The notes beneath the pieces are model-generated. The model had not been told where the DNA came from, did not search any database, and worked only from the letters and a program-made list of their open reading frames with translations. Below are positions 35,036 to 42,547 of a stretch of 64,000 nucleotides of DNA, in pieces; positions within the stretch are counted from its first letter, which is position 1, and each line of letters begins with the position of its first letter. A program made the position numbers and the translations under genes. This DNA comes from Planotetraspora kaengkrachanensis (GTDB taxonomy: Bacteria > Actinomycetota > Actinomycetes > Streptosporangiales > Streptosporangiaceae): NCBI RefSeq assembly GCF_016862895.1, contig NZ_BONV01000004.1:1-64000 (forward strand), given 5' to 3'.

Positions 35036-37792
35036 TCATGACAGCAGCCGGACCAGTTCCACGCGGGAGCGGATGCCGAGTTTGGCGAAGATGTTCCTGA
35101 GGTGGTGCTCGACGGTGCGCGGGCTCAGATAGAGGCGGGCCGCGACCTCGCGGTTGGTGGCCCCGTCCGCGACGAGCCGGGCGATCTGCAGTTGCTGGGC
35201 CGTCAGTTGGTCGGTCTTCGGTGACAGGGCGGGCCGGACGGTCTGGCCCGAGGCCCGCAACTCGCCGCCCGCCTGCTCGGCCCACTGGCGGGCGCCGAGC
35301 CTTTCGAACGTCTCGAGCGCATCGCGCAGGTGCCGCCTGGCGGCGGTGGGCCGCCGCCCTCTGCGCAGGACGCCGCCGAACAGCAGTTGCGTGCGCGCGG
35401 TCTCGAAGTCGCACGAGCCCTGCTGATGCAGGTCGAGGGCGTCGCGGAAGAGGCGCTCCGCCTCGCCGGGCTCGGCGAGGAGCGCCTGGCAGCGCATCGC
35501 CAGCGCGAGCCTGTCGGGGCTCCGGGTGCTGTCCGCCCATCGGTCCAGCACCCGGAGCGCGGCCGCGGCCTGCTCCCGGTCGCCCGTGCGCGCGGCCGCC
35601 TCGATGAAGGTGGGGGTCGCCATGACCCGCACCACGACGTGGTTGTTCCTGCGTTCGGCCCCCAGACGGGCGGCGGCGTCGGCGACGCGGCCCGCCGCGA
35701 GGTCGAGGTGGGCCAGCGCCCAGTTGCCCAGGGCGGCGGCGACCCCGAGCCCGTGGGCGTCGGCGAGTTCGAAGGCCGCCTGCGCCCGGATCCTGCAGGT
35801 CTCCTCGTCGCCCTGGACGGCCGCGGTGAGGGCGAGCCACGCCAGGTGGTGGCCGGCGGCGTTCAGCCGTCCGGTCTCCTGGGCCAGCCGGAGACCCTCC
35901 ATGGCGTTGGCCGCGACGGAGTCGTACCGGCCCATCCAGATCTCGGCCTGGATGACCGACTCCAGCAGGTGCGGCAGCGCGGAGTCGCTTCCCCGGTTGC
36001 GCGCCACCTCCACGGCTCTCGTGGCGAGCATGTGGGCGTGCCCGTCCTCGCCGAGCAGGAGGCTCGCGACGCCCGCCCAGACCGGCATCGCGGGATTGCG
36101 GACGGACGAGGCGAGCCGCAGCACCCGGCGCAGCGGCCCGGCGGCCTCGGCGTGCCGCCCCTTGAAGGTCGCCGCCAGCCCGGCCAGGTACTCGAACATG
36201 AGCTGGGTGGCGGGCGAGTCGTCGGAACGTCGTACGGCGGCGGTCTGGCGGGCGATGGCGATGAACCGCTGGTTGTCCCCGGCGAAGTAGCTCGCCTCCG
36301 CGGCGCGCACGAGCGCGCGGACGCCCAGCCCACGGTCGCGGTCGAGGAGCCACCCGGCCGCGGCGAGGAACTTGTCGTGGGCGCTCGCCGTCTCTCCCGC
36401 GAGCAACTCCAGGCTGCCCTGCAGCAGGTCCGCCCGGCCGCGCGTCTCCTCGCTGATCGTCAGCGAGCGCAGCCGCGCGAGCAGCGACCTGGCGTGCTGG
36501 GGCCGGCCCGCGATCGACGCGTGCCGGGCGGCGGACGCCAGCCGCGCCGCCCTGACGTCCCCGCGTCCGGTCAGTTCGGCGGCGCGTTCGAAGGCGAGGA
36601 ACGGCTCGGGGTGGCCGCCTTGGCGGCGGGTCGCCTCGGCCGCGGCGGCGAGTTCGTCGCCCAGTTCCTCGGCTGGGCCTTCGAGGGCGGCCGCGCGGTG
36701 CCAGGCCCGGCGCAGGCGCTGGTGACCGGCGTCGAGGAGGTCCGCCAGCACGCTGTGCGCAGCACGCCTCCGGGCGGCCGAGGCGCCGTCGTACACCACC
36801 GCGCGCATGGCGGGCTCGTCGAAGACGTACCGGTCACCCGCCGTCCGGACGATGTTCGATCTCTCCGCCGGCTCGAGGCCGACGAGCGGGCATCTCGGGC
36901 CGGAGGCGCGCAGCAGCGTCGCCGTGTCCAGGTCGGGATCGGCCGCGATAAGGAGCAGGAGGTCCCGGGTCCCGGAGGGCAGACCGGCCAGGCGGGCGGC
37001 GTGCGCGCGCCACAACCTTCCGGACGGAGGCAGCGATTCCGGTGGCGGGGCCGCCCCCGTCAGCTGGTCGGGGGTGAGTGAGCCGACGAGTTCGCAGAGC
37101 GCGAGCGGGTTGCCCTGGGCGATGCGTTCCAGCGACGCCCGCAGGTCGTCGCCGAGCCGTACGGGTGACAGGTCGTCGGTCAGTTCCCGTGTCGCGGCCC
37201 CGGTGAGAGGAGCGAGCGCGTGGGACGGGACGCCGCCGGGCCCGGTGTATCCGGCGTCCGCGGTGAAGACCAGCGCGACGCGTTCCCCGGCCACGCGGCG
37301 GGCGGCGAAGAAGAGCACGTCCCGGCTGGACGCGTCGAGGTGGTGCACGTCGTCGACGCAGACGAGCAGAGGTTTCCCGGCCGCGACGGCCGAGAGCAGG
37401 TCGAGCGCCGCCGCCGGCAGCGCGAGCCCGGCGTCGGCCACGCCCAGTTCCAGCACCCGGCGCAGGATGGCGGCGCGGGCGGGCGGCAGCGCCGCGAACG
37501 CCGTCGTGACCGGCCGCAACAGGCCGTGCAGCCCGGAGAACGCGACCTGCGCCTCCGGCTCCACACCGCAGACCCTCAGCACCGTGAAGTCATGCGCCTC
37601 CGCCGCGGCGAGGTCGAGCAGCGCGGTCTTGCCTATGCCGGCGGCGCCGAGCAGGATCACCGCCCCGCCCGACGAGGTGCGCGCCCCGGCGAGCAACCGC
37701 CTCAGCGACTCCTGCTCCTCGTGCCGGCCGCGCAGCACCGGTGCCTGAACAGTCCGGGGGGCGCGAGACACGCTCCCCAGTGTTACGCGCAC
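35036..37792 (-). CDS. LAL-type LuxR regulator (large ATPase)
   Basis: A 918-residue MalT-like regulator. It has an N-terminal P-loop (ILLGAAGIGKTALLDL near residue 45), Walker B LLVCVDDVHHLD, a sensor region, a long helical-repeat part and a C-terminal LuxR helix-turn-helix (QLTAQQLQIARLVADGATN, then RTVEHHLRNIFAKLG). Such large ATP-binding LuxR proteins often control secondary metabolism or sugar use; the target here is unknown. Its helix-turn-helix ends at the last codons. The GTG start follows CAGGGATGACAT. It neighbours the hydrolase gene but is a separate unit, with about 200 bp between them. Confidence 0.85.
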   Translation of the reverse strand: MRVTLGSVSRAPRTVQAPVLRGRHEEQESLRRLLAGARTSSGGAVILLGAAGIGKTALLDLAAAEAHDFTVLRVCGVEPEAQVAFSGLHGLLRPVTTAFAALPPARAAILRRVLELGVADAGLALPAAALDLLSAVAAGKPLLVCVDDVHHLDASSRDVLFFAARRVAGERVALVFTADAGYTGPGGVPSHALAPLTGAATRELTDDLSPVRLGDDLRASLERIAQGNPLALCELVGSLTPDQLTGAAPPPESLPPSGRLWRAHAARLAGLPSGTRDLLLLIAADPDLDTATLLRASGPRCPLVGLEPAERSNIVRTAGDRYVFDEPAMRAVVYDGASAARRRAAHSVLADLLDAGHQRLRRAWHRAAALEGPAEELGDELAAAAEATRRQGGHPEPFLAFERAAELTGRGDVRAARLASAARHASIAGRPQHARSLLARLRSLTISEETRGRADLLQGSLELLAGETASAHDKFLAAAGWLLDRDRGLGVRALVRAAEASYFAGDNQRFIAIARQTAAVRRSDDSPATQLMFEYLAGLAATFKGRHAEAAGPLRRVLRLASSVRNPAMPVWAGVASLLLGEDGHAHMLATRAVEVARNRGSDSALPHLLESVIQAEIWMGRYDSVAANAMEGLRLAQETGRLNAAGHHLAWLALTAAVQGDEETCRIRAQAAFELADAHGLGVAAALGNWALAHLDLAAGRVADAAARLGAERRNNHVVVRVMATPTFIEAAARTGDREQAAAALRVLDRWADSTRSPDRLALAMRCQALLAEPGEAERLFRDALDLHQQGSCDFETARTQLLFGGVLRRGRRPTAARRHLRDALETFERLGARQWAEQAGGELRASGQTVRPALSPKTDQLTAQQLQIARLVADGATNREVAARLYLSPRTVEHHLRNIFAKLGIRSRVELVRLLS

Positions 37793-37852
37793 ATGTCATC
37801 CCTGAAAGGGAAATGTCGGCTGGGTTAGCGCATCAGCAGACAACTGGTGATT

Positions 37853-38290
37853 TCACCGATGCGCGCTCCCGGGGGACAACCGGCGCGCGAGCGACTCGAG
37901 CGTGGCCACGATCTCGGCCACCTGCCCGGGGTCGTTGGTTCCCGCCGCCGCGGCGATCGCCCCTTCGATCGACGAGGCGCGTACCTCCTCGAGCCGCGGG
38001 GAGACCTCGGGCGCGTGCCGGATCAGTACGCGGCGGCGGTCTCGCGGATCGGGCTCCGTCACGATGGAGCCCGCCTCCTTGAGCCGGGCGACGGCGCCCG
38101 ACACGGCGCTCTGCGGCAGGCCGGTGCGGGCGGCGATCTCGCCGACCGAGGTCTCCGGATGGTCCCTCAGGTCGCTCACCACCACCAGGACGGTTCGCAC
38201 GCCGGTGCGCTCGACGCCCTGTGTGGGCATGGCCTCCTCCCCGATCTTCATCAGGGTCCGTCCGAGGAGGAAGAGCTCGACACCGTTCAT
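37853..38290 (-). CDS. MarR-family repressor
   Basis: A 145-residue winged-helix regulator: helices MNGVELFLLGRTLMKIGEEA and VLVVVSDLRDHPETSVGEIA, recognition region GLPQSAVSGAVARLKEAGSI, wing EPDPRDRRRVLIRHA, and a C-terminal dimer helix. Because MarR proteins usually sense aromatic or oxidative compounds and repress a divergent gene, the alpha/beta hydrolase on the right is the likely target. The ATG at 38290 is preferred; an ATG five codons upstream lies in the operator. The shared spacer carries a strong inverted repeat. Confidence 0.82.
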   Translation of the reverse strand: MNGVELFLLGRTLMKIGEEAMPTQGVERTGVRTVLVVVSDLRDHPETSVGEIAARTGLPQSAVSGAVARLKEAGSIVTEPDPRDRRRVLIRHAPEVSPRLEEVRASSIEGAIAAAAGTNDPGQVAEIVATLESLARRLSPGSAHR

Positions 38291-38300
38291 GCATCCATGA

Positions 38301-38332
38301 TACATCAAAATAGATGCATCAAGATTGATGTA
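38301..38332. promoter_or_regulatory. Palindromic operator between MarR gene and hydrolase
   Basis: TACATCAA (38301-38308) is the inverted partner of TTGATGTA (38325-38332), with a further perfect palindrome GATGCATC at 38313-38320 near the centre. It is AT-rich and lies between the divergent starts at 38290 and 38354, as expected for a MarR binding site. Confidence 0.7.
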
Positions 38333-38353
38333 TTTGACCGGAAGGAACTGCTC

Positions 38354-39178
38354 ATGGAAACCGCGGAAATGATGCGCGTGCCCGGCGCGAGGCTCTACTA
38401 CGAGGTCCGCGGCAGCGGACCGGTGCTGCTCATCTCGCAGAGCGGGGAGGGAGACGCGGGACGCAGCCGCGACATGGTCGACCATCTGGCGGCCGCCTAC
38501 ACGGTGGTGACCTACGACCGCCGCGGCCTGTCCCGCAGCACGCTCGACGATCCGGCCGCGGGCGCCACCGTCGCGGATCACACCGACGACGTACGGCGCC
38601 TGCTGGGCGAGGTGACCGACGAGCCCGCCTTCATGCTCGGCTGCAGCTTCGGCGCGGTCCTCGGCCTTCATCTGGCGATCGAGCACCCCGGGACGCTCCA
38701 CACGCTGATCGCCCATGAGCCGGTCGCGCCCCGGCTGCTGCCGAGCGAACTGGCGGTGCGGCAGGAGCATGAGCTCCTCGAATTGCGGGACCTCTACCGG
38801 CGGGAGGGATTGGCGGCGACGTTCGCCGAGGTCGCGCGCGTCCTCGGCATCGATCCTCTCGCCCAGGAGACCGAGCCGGGCGTCACCCGGTTTCCGATGG
38901 ACGACCGCAGGAAGGCGAACTTCGCGTTCTTCGTCGAGAACGACTTCGCCGCCGTCGCCCGGGACAAGCTCGAGGTCGGCGGGCTGGCGGGCTCGCCGGT
39001 CCGGATCATCCCTGCGGTCGGCCGGGCCACGCCGCGGACCGTTTTCGACCACCGCTGCGCGGTCGAGCTCGCCGCCCTGCTCGGTGTCGAGGCCCAGGAG
39101 TTCCCCGGCGGCCACAACGGCAACCTGACCCATCCCCGGGCGTACGCGGCCAGGGTCCACGACCTGCTGGGGAGATGA
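38354..39178 (+). CDS. Alpha/beta-fold hydrolase
   Basis: A 274-residue cytosolic hydrolase. The start METAEMMRVPGARLYYEVRG is typical of a fold with a beta-hairpin entry. The nucleophile elbow reads GCSFGAVLG (Ser). The oxyanion region is LLISQSGEGD, an acidic member is expected in the cap, and the late His is in FPGGHNGNLTHP. The ribosome-binding site GAAGGA is strong. Divergent transcription from a MarR gene suggests induction by its substrate or a related compound. The substrate is not evident; esters or C-C bonds of aromatics are possible. Confidence 0.8.
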   Translation: METAEMMRVPGARLYYEVRGSGPVLLISQSGEGDAGRSRDMVDHLAAAYTVVTYDRRGLSRSTLDDPAAGATVADHTDDVRRLLGEVTDEPAFMLGCSFGAVLGLHLAIEHPGTLHTLIAHEPVAPRLLPSELAVRQEHELLELRDLYRREGLAATFAEVARVLGIDPLAQETEPGVTRFPMDDRRKANFAFFVENDFAAVARDKLEVGGLAGSPVRIIPAVGRATPRTVFDHRCAVELAALLGVEAQEFPGGHNGNLTHPRAYAARVHDLLGR

Positions 39179-39197
39179 CGCACTCGGTGGGGCGCGC

Positions 39198-39902
39198 TCA
39201 CGTGCCGTGGATCAGATCGACGTCCTCGGGCGCGGCGGCGACGCCGTTCTCTGCTGCGGCCTGGGCGAGCAGCAGCTCGCCCGTGTGCGCGAGGTGGGAG
39301 CGCATCGCCCGGCCGGTGGCGTCGGCGTCGCCGGCCTCGACGGCGGTGAGGATGGGCTCGTGCTCGGCGGCGATGTCGGCCAGGGTCCGGGAGCGGTCGA
39401 CGGTGGAGGCGCCCAGCGTCATCGTCGCGTCGCGCAGGTTGCCCGCCACGCTGACGAGCTTGCGGTTGGCGCCCGCGGTGAGCAGGAGCTCGTGGAAGGC
39501 GCGGTCGTGCCGCATGAAACGGGGCTCGTCGTGGTCGCCGGCGGCCGCGCGCATGGCGTCGAGCTCGGCGCGCATGGCCTCGATCAGGGCGGGGTCCGCC
39601 CGGCCCGCGGCGATGCGGGCGGCCGGCACCTCCAGCAGCAGGCGGAGGTGGAACACCTCGGCGATCTCCCGGGGATCGCGTCTGAGCACACGGAAGCCGC
39701 GGCTGCGCTCGAACCGCACCATGCCGGCCTCGGCCAGCCGGAGCATCGCCTCGCGGACCGGGGTGCGTGACACGTTGAGCTGGGCGGCGAGCCGATACAC
39801 CGAATAGAGCTCGCCGGGGCGCAGCTCGCCGGAGTGGATGGCCTCGCGGACGGACTCGATGACCTGCTCCGTGAGGCTGGACGTGCCGTCGACCGCTAGC
39901 AC
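39198..39902 (-). CDS. GntR-family regulator (FadR/FCD type)
   Basis: A 234-residue regulator. The N-terminal winged helix reads ESVREAIHSGELRPGE, then LAAQLNVSRTPVREAMLRL, and is followed by an FCD effector domain with the metal-binding pattern HDRAFHELLLTAG and later His residues (SHLAHTGELL). FCD regulators commonly sense carboxylic acids. It is divergent from the lactonase-transhydrogenase-dehydrogenase operon and almost certainly controls it, so the inducer may be a hydroxyacid or lactone (inference). The GTG start follows GGAAGG. Confidence 0.85.
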   Translation of the reverse strand: MLAVDGTSSLTEQVIESVREAIHSGELRPGELYSVYRLAAQLNVSRTPVREAMLRLAEAGMVRFERSRGFRVLRRDPREIAEVFHLRLLLEVPAARIAAGRADPALIEAMRAELDAMRAAAGDHDEPRFMRHDRAFHELLLTAGANRKLVSVAGNLRDATMTLGASTVDRSRTLADIAAEHEPILTAVEAGDADATGRAMRSHLAHTGELLLAQAAAENGVAAAPEDVDLIHGT

Positions 39903-39966
39903 TGGGCACCTTCCGGATCCGGATCCGCGCGGGGGACCCTATCCCCGAACATCGTTCTGTCCATCG

Positions 39967-39988
39967 TTGACATGCAGCATGCTACATG
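39967..39988. promoter_or_regulatory. Promoter and GntR-type operator for the lactonase operon
   Basis: A -35 box TTGACA lies at 39967-39972. It overlaps an 18-bp imperfect palindrome at 39971-39988 (CATG-C-AGCATGCT-A-CATG), the size of a FadR/FCD operator. A regulator bound here would block RNA polymerase. It lies about 50 bp before the lactonase ATG and 65 bp from the GntR start. Confidence 0.55.
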
Positions 39989-40035
39989 CCAGATTCGGAA
40001 ATCTGCTGGTAACAGTGCAAAACGGAGGAATTGGC

Positions 40036-40836
40036 ATGAAAGTGCATGTCCTCGACTGCGGAGCGATGAGCTGTGACCTGACCTGGCTGCTGCTCAAGCC
40101 GGGCCGTTCCATCAGACCGAGAACCGAGCGGGAAAAGCCGGTCGAGTGGTACTCCTGCACCACCCACGCCGTACTCGTCGAGACCGACGAGGGCACCCTC
40201 CTGTGGGACACCAGCTGCCCCCGCGACTGGGAGACCCGCTGGCTCCCCACCGGCCTCCAGGAGTTCTTCCCCTACGACCAGGTATCCGACGAGCAGTACC
40301 TCGACGCCAACCTCGGCCGGCTCGGCGTGAGCCCGGAGAGCCTCGACTACGTGGTGCTCTCCCACCTGCACTTCGACCACGCGGGCAACGTCCGGATGTT
40401 CGCGGGCACCGGTGCTCGCCTGGTCTGCAACGACAAGGAGAAGGAGTTCGCCTTCGGCTACGAGGGCGCGTTCACCGGGGCGCACCTGAAGGCCGACTAC
40501 GAGGGCCTCGACTTCGAGACGGTGTCCGGCGACACCGAGATCCTTCCCGGCGTCACGCTCATCGAGGCTCCCGGGCACACCCCCGGGACCATGGCCATGC
40601 GGGTCGACCTCCCGGAGTCCGGCACCATGATCTTCACTTCGGACGCCGTCTACATGGGCGACTCCTACGGGCCGCCCGCCACTCCCGCGGCCATCGTCAA
40701 CGACCTGAACGCCTGGTACGCCTCCGTCGAGAAGATCCGCTCGATCGCCGAACGGTCGCAGGCCAATGTGATCTTCGGCCACGACACGGAGCAGCTGCGC
40801 GCCATGCGCACCGCTCCCCACGGCTTCTACAGCTGA
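40036..40836 (+). CDS. Metallo-beta-lactamase-fold lactonase (AttM/AiiA-like)
   Basis: A 266-residue dinuclear-zinc hydrolase related to quorum-quenching AHL lactonases and to Agrobacterium AttM/BlcC, which opens gamma-butyrolactone. Metal ligands: HLHFDH (His110, His112, Asp114, His115), His181 in APGHTPGT, Asp203 in TSDAVY and His249 in FGHD. The ribosome-binding site GGAGG is strong. The next gene is an iron-dependent 4-hydroxybutyrate-oxidising enzyme homologue. The neighbourhood favours a catabolic lactone (gamma-butyrolactone or a butyrolactone signal) over AHLs. Confidence 0.85.
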   Translation: MKVHVLDCGAMSCDLTWLLLKPGRSIRPRTEREKPVEWYSCTTHAVLVETDEGTLLWDTSCPRDWETRWLPTGLQEFFPYDQVSDEQYLDANLGRLGVSPESLDYVVLSHLHFDHAGNVRMFAGTGARLVCNDKEKEFAFGYEGAFTGAHLKADYEGLDFETVSGDTEILPGVTLIEAPGHTPGTMAMRVDLPESGTMIFTSDAVYMGDSYGPPATPAAIVNDLNAWYASVEKIRSIAERSQANVIFGHDTEQLRAMRTAPHGFYS

Positions 40837-40849
40837 GGGGAGGCGACCC

Positions 40850-42136
40850 GTGAACAGCGCTCCCGCCAATCCCGAGTCCGTCTTCACCTACGGCGCGCCC
40901 GCCCTCAAGTTCGGCCCCGGCGCGTCGGGGGAGATCGGCTTCGATCTCGCCCAGTACGGCGTGCGCCGCGTCCTCGTGGTCACCGACCCCGGGGTCGCGG
41001 CGACCGGCGGGCCCCAGCGGGTCGCCGACCAGATCGCCACCTACGGCATGGAGGCCGTCGTCTACGACGGCGCGCACGTCGAGCCGACCGACGAGAGCCT
41101 GGCCGCCGCCATCGAGCACGCGCGCGCGACCGGCCCCTGGGACGCGTTCGTCGCCGTCGGGGGAGGATCGAGCATCGACACGGCCAAGGCCGTCAACCTC
41201 CTCACCACCAACCCCGGCGAGCTGATGGACTACGTCAACGGGCCGGTCGGAGGCGGCCGGGCCCCCTCCCAGCCGCTCAAGCCGCTGGTCGCGGTGCCCA
41301 CGACCACGGGCACGGGCTCGGAGAGCACCACCATCTGCGTGCTCGACGTGCTGGACCAGAAGGTCAAGACCGGGATCAGCCACGTGCGGCTGCGCCCCGT
41401 CCTCGCGGTCGTCGATCCCGACCTGACGCTGACCCAGCCGGCCGGGGTGACCGCGGCGGCGGGGATGGACATCCTCTGCCACGCGCTGGAGAGCTACACG
41501 GCCAGGCCGTACACGTCCTTCGAGCACAAGCGCCCGGAGGAGCGGGTGCCGTACTGCGGGTCGAATCCCGTGGCCGACATGTGGTCCGAGCGCGCGCTGC
41601 GCCTGCTCTCCGGCTCGTTCCGCCGGGCCGTACGCCAGGGGGACGACGCGGCGGCCCGGGCGGACATGGCCCTGGCGGCCACCTTCGCCGGCCTCGGCTT
41701 CGGCAACGCGGGCGTGCACATCCCCCACGCCAACGCCTACCCGATCGCCGGGCGGGTCAGGGACTTCCACCCGGACGGCTATCCGGCCGACGAGCCGATG
41801 GTGCCGCACGGCATGGCCGTCGCGCTGACCGCTCCCGAGGCGTTCAGGTTCACGTTCGAGGCCGAGCCCGAGCGGCATCTGCGCGCCGCCGAGCTGCTCG
41901 ACCCGGCCGCGGACAAGCCCGACGATCTCGCTGAGCTTCTCCCCGGCGTGCTGATGGCCCTGATGCGCGACATCGGCATCCCGAACGGCATCGGCGGCGT
42001 GGGCTACGACGAGGCCGACGTGCCCGCCCTGGTGGAGGGCGCGATGAAGCAGCAGCGGCTGCTCGCGACCTCCCCCCGGCCGGTCTCCGAGGACGACGCC
42101 GCGGGCATCCTGACCCGCTCGATAGCGCTCTGGTGA
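40850..42136 (+). CDS. Iron-dependent alcohol dehydrogenase, hydroxyacid-oxoacid transhydrogenase type
   Basis: A 428-residue group III dehydrogenase. Across its length it resembles mammalian ADHFE1 (HOT): VEPTDESLAAAIEHA, FVAVGGGSSIDTAKA, QPLKPLVAVPTTTGTGSEST, DILCHALESYTARPY, CGSNPVADMWSERAL, GFGNAGVHIPHANAYPI and MVPHGMAVALTAPEAF. HOT oxidises 4-hydroxybutyrate to succinic semialdehyde while reducing 2-oxoglutarate to D-2-hydroxyglutarate, without free NAD. Metal ligands are Asp207, His211, His293 and His320. It lies 13 bp after the lactonase gene. A normal NAD-dependent 4-hydroxybutyrate dehydrogenase is the alternative. Confidence 0.85.
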   Translation: MNSAPANPESVFTYGAPALKFGPGASGEIGFDLAQYGVRRVLVVTDPGVAATGGPQRVADQIATYGMEAVVYDGAHVEPTDESLAAAIEHARATGPWDAFVAVGGGSSIDTAKAVNLLTTNPGELMDYVNGPVGGGRAPSQPLKPLVAVPTTTGTGSESTTICVLDVLDQKVKTGISHVRLRPVLAVVDPDLTLTQPAGVTAAAGMDILCHALESYTARPYTSFEHKRPEERVPYCGSNPVADMWSERALRLLSGSFRRAVRQGDDAAARADMALAATFAGLGFGNAGVHIPHANAYPIAGRVRDFHPDGYPADEPMVPHGMAVALTAPEAFRFTFEAEPERHLRAAELLDPAADKPDDLAELLPGVLMALMRDIGIPNGIGGVGYDEADVPALVEGAMKQQRLLATSPRPVSEDDAAGILTRSIALW

Positions 42137-42145
42137 GGTGACGAC

Positions 42146-42547
42146 ATGGCGATATACGAGCTTCGCTGCGACGGCGGGCATCGGTTCGAGGTCATCCAGT
42201 CCTTCTCCGCGCCGCTGCCCGACTGCCCGCACTGCGGCGCGGCCACCGGCAAGGTCCCCAGTCGGTTCGGCATCGGGGGCGCCGCCCGCACCCCTCCGCC
42301 CGCCGCGATGATGCCCCAGACCTGGCGGGGCACGTACGGCGGCGACCGCGAGTACGTCACAAGGCTGCGGCGGACCGCCGAGGCTAGGCGTGACCTGGAG
42401 GAACGCCACCCCGAGCTCGCAGGGGACCGGCGCCCGGTCATCGCCCACGAGGGGCGTTACGAGAACGCGCCGCTGCGCGCGGGCGACCGGCCCCACCCCC
42501 ACCCGCACGGGCATGCCGGCGGGGCCGCCGGGGAGGGGGGATCCTGA
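42146..42547 (+). CDS. FmdB-like zinc-ribbon protein
   Basis: A 133-residue small protein. The first 40 residues match the FmdB regulatory zinc-ribbon family (MAIYELRCDGGHRFEVIQSF, then CPHCGAATGKVPS), but the first cysteine pair is CDGGH with a single Cys. A His may substitute, or the site may be altered. The rest is Arg/Glu-rich and ends in a His-rich tail (HPHPHGHAGG) that could bind metal. Its stop overlaps the first codon of the following dehydrogenase. FmdB-like proteins often accompany amidase or oxidoreductase genes as probable metallo-regulators. Confidence 0.7.
   Translation: MAIYELRCDGGHRFEVIQSFSAPLPDCPHCGAATGKVPSRFGIGGAARTPPPAAMMPQTWRGTYGGDREYVTRLRRTAEARRDLEERHPELAGDRRPVIAHEGRYENAPLRAGDRPHPHPHGHAGGAAGEGGS

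Noticed and set aside
40036-40836. Dedicated AHL quorum-quenching enzyme
   Set aside because: Fold and metal ligands fit, but the operon partners point to catabolism of a lactone whose product is 4-hydroxybutyrate; AHL activity may be secondary.
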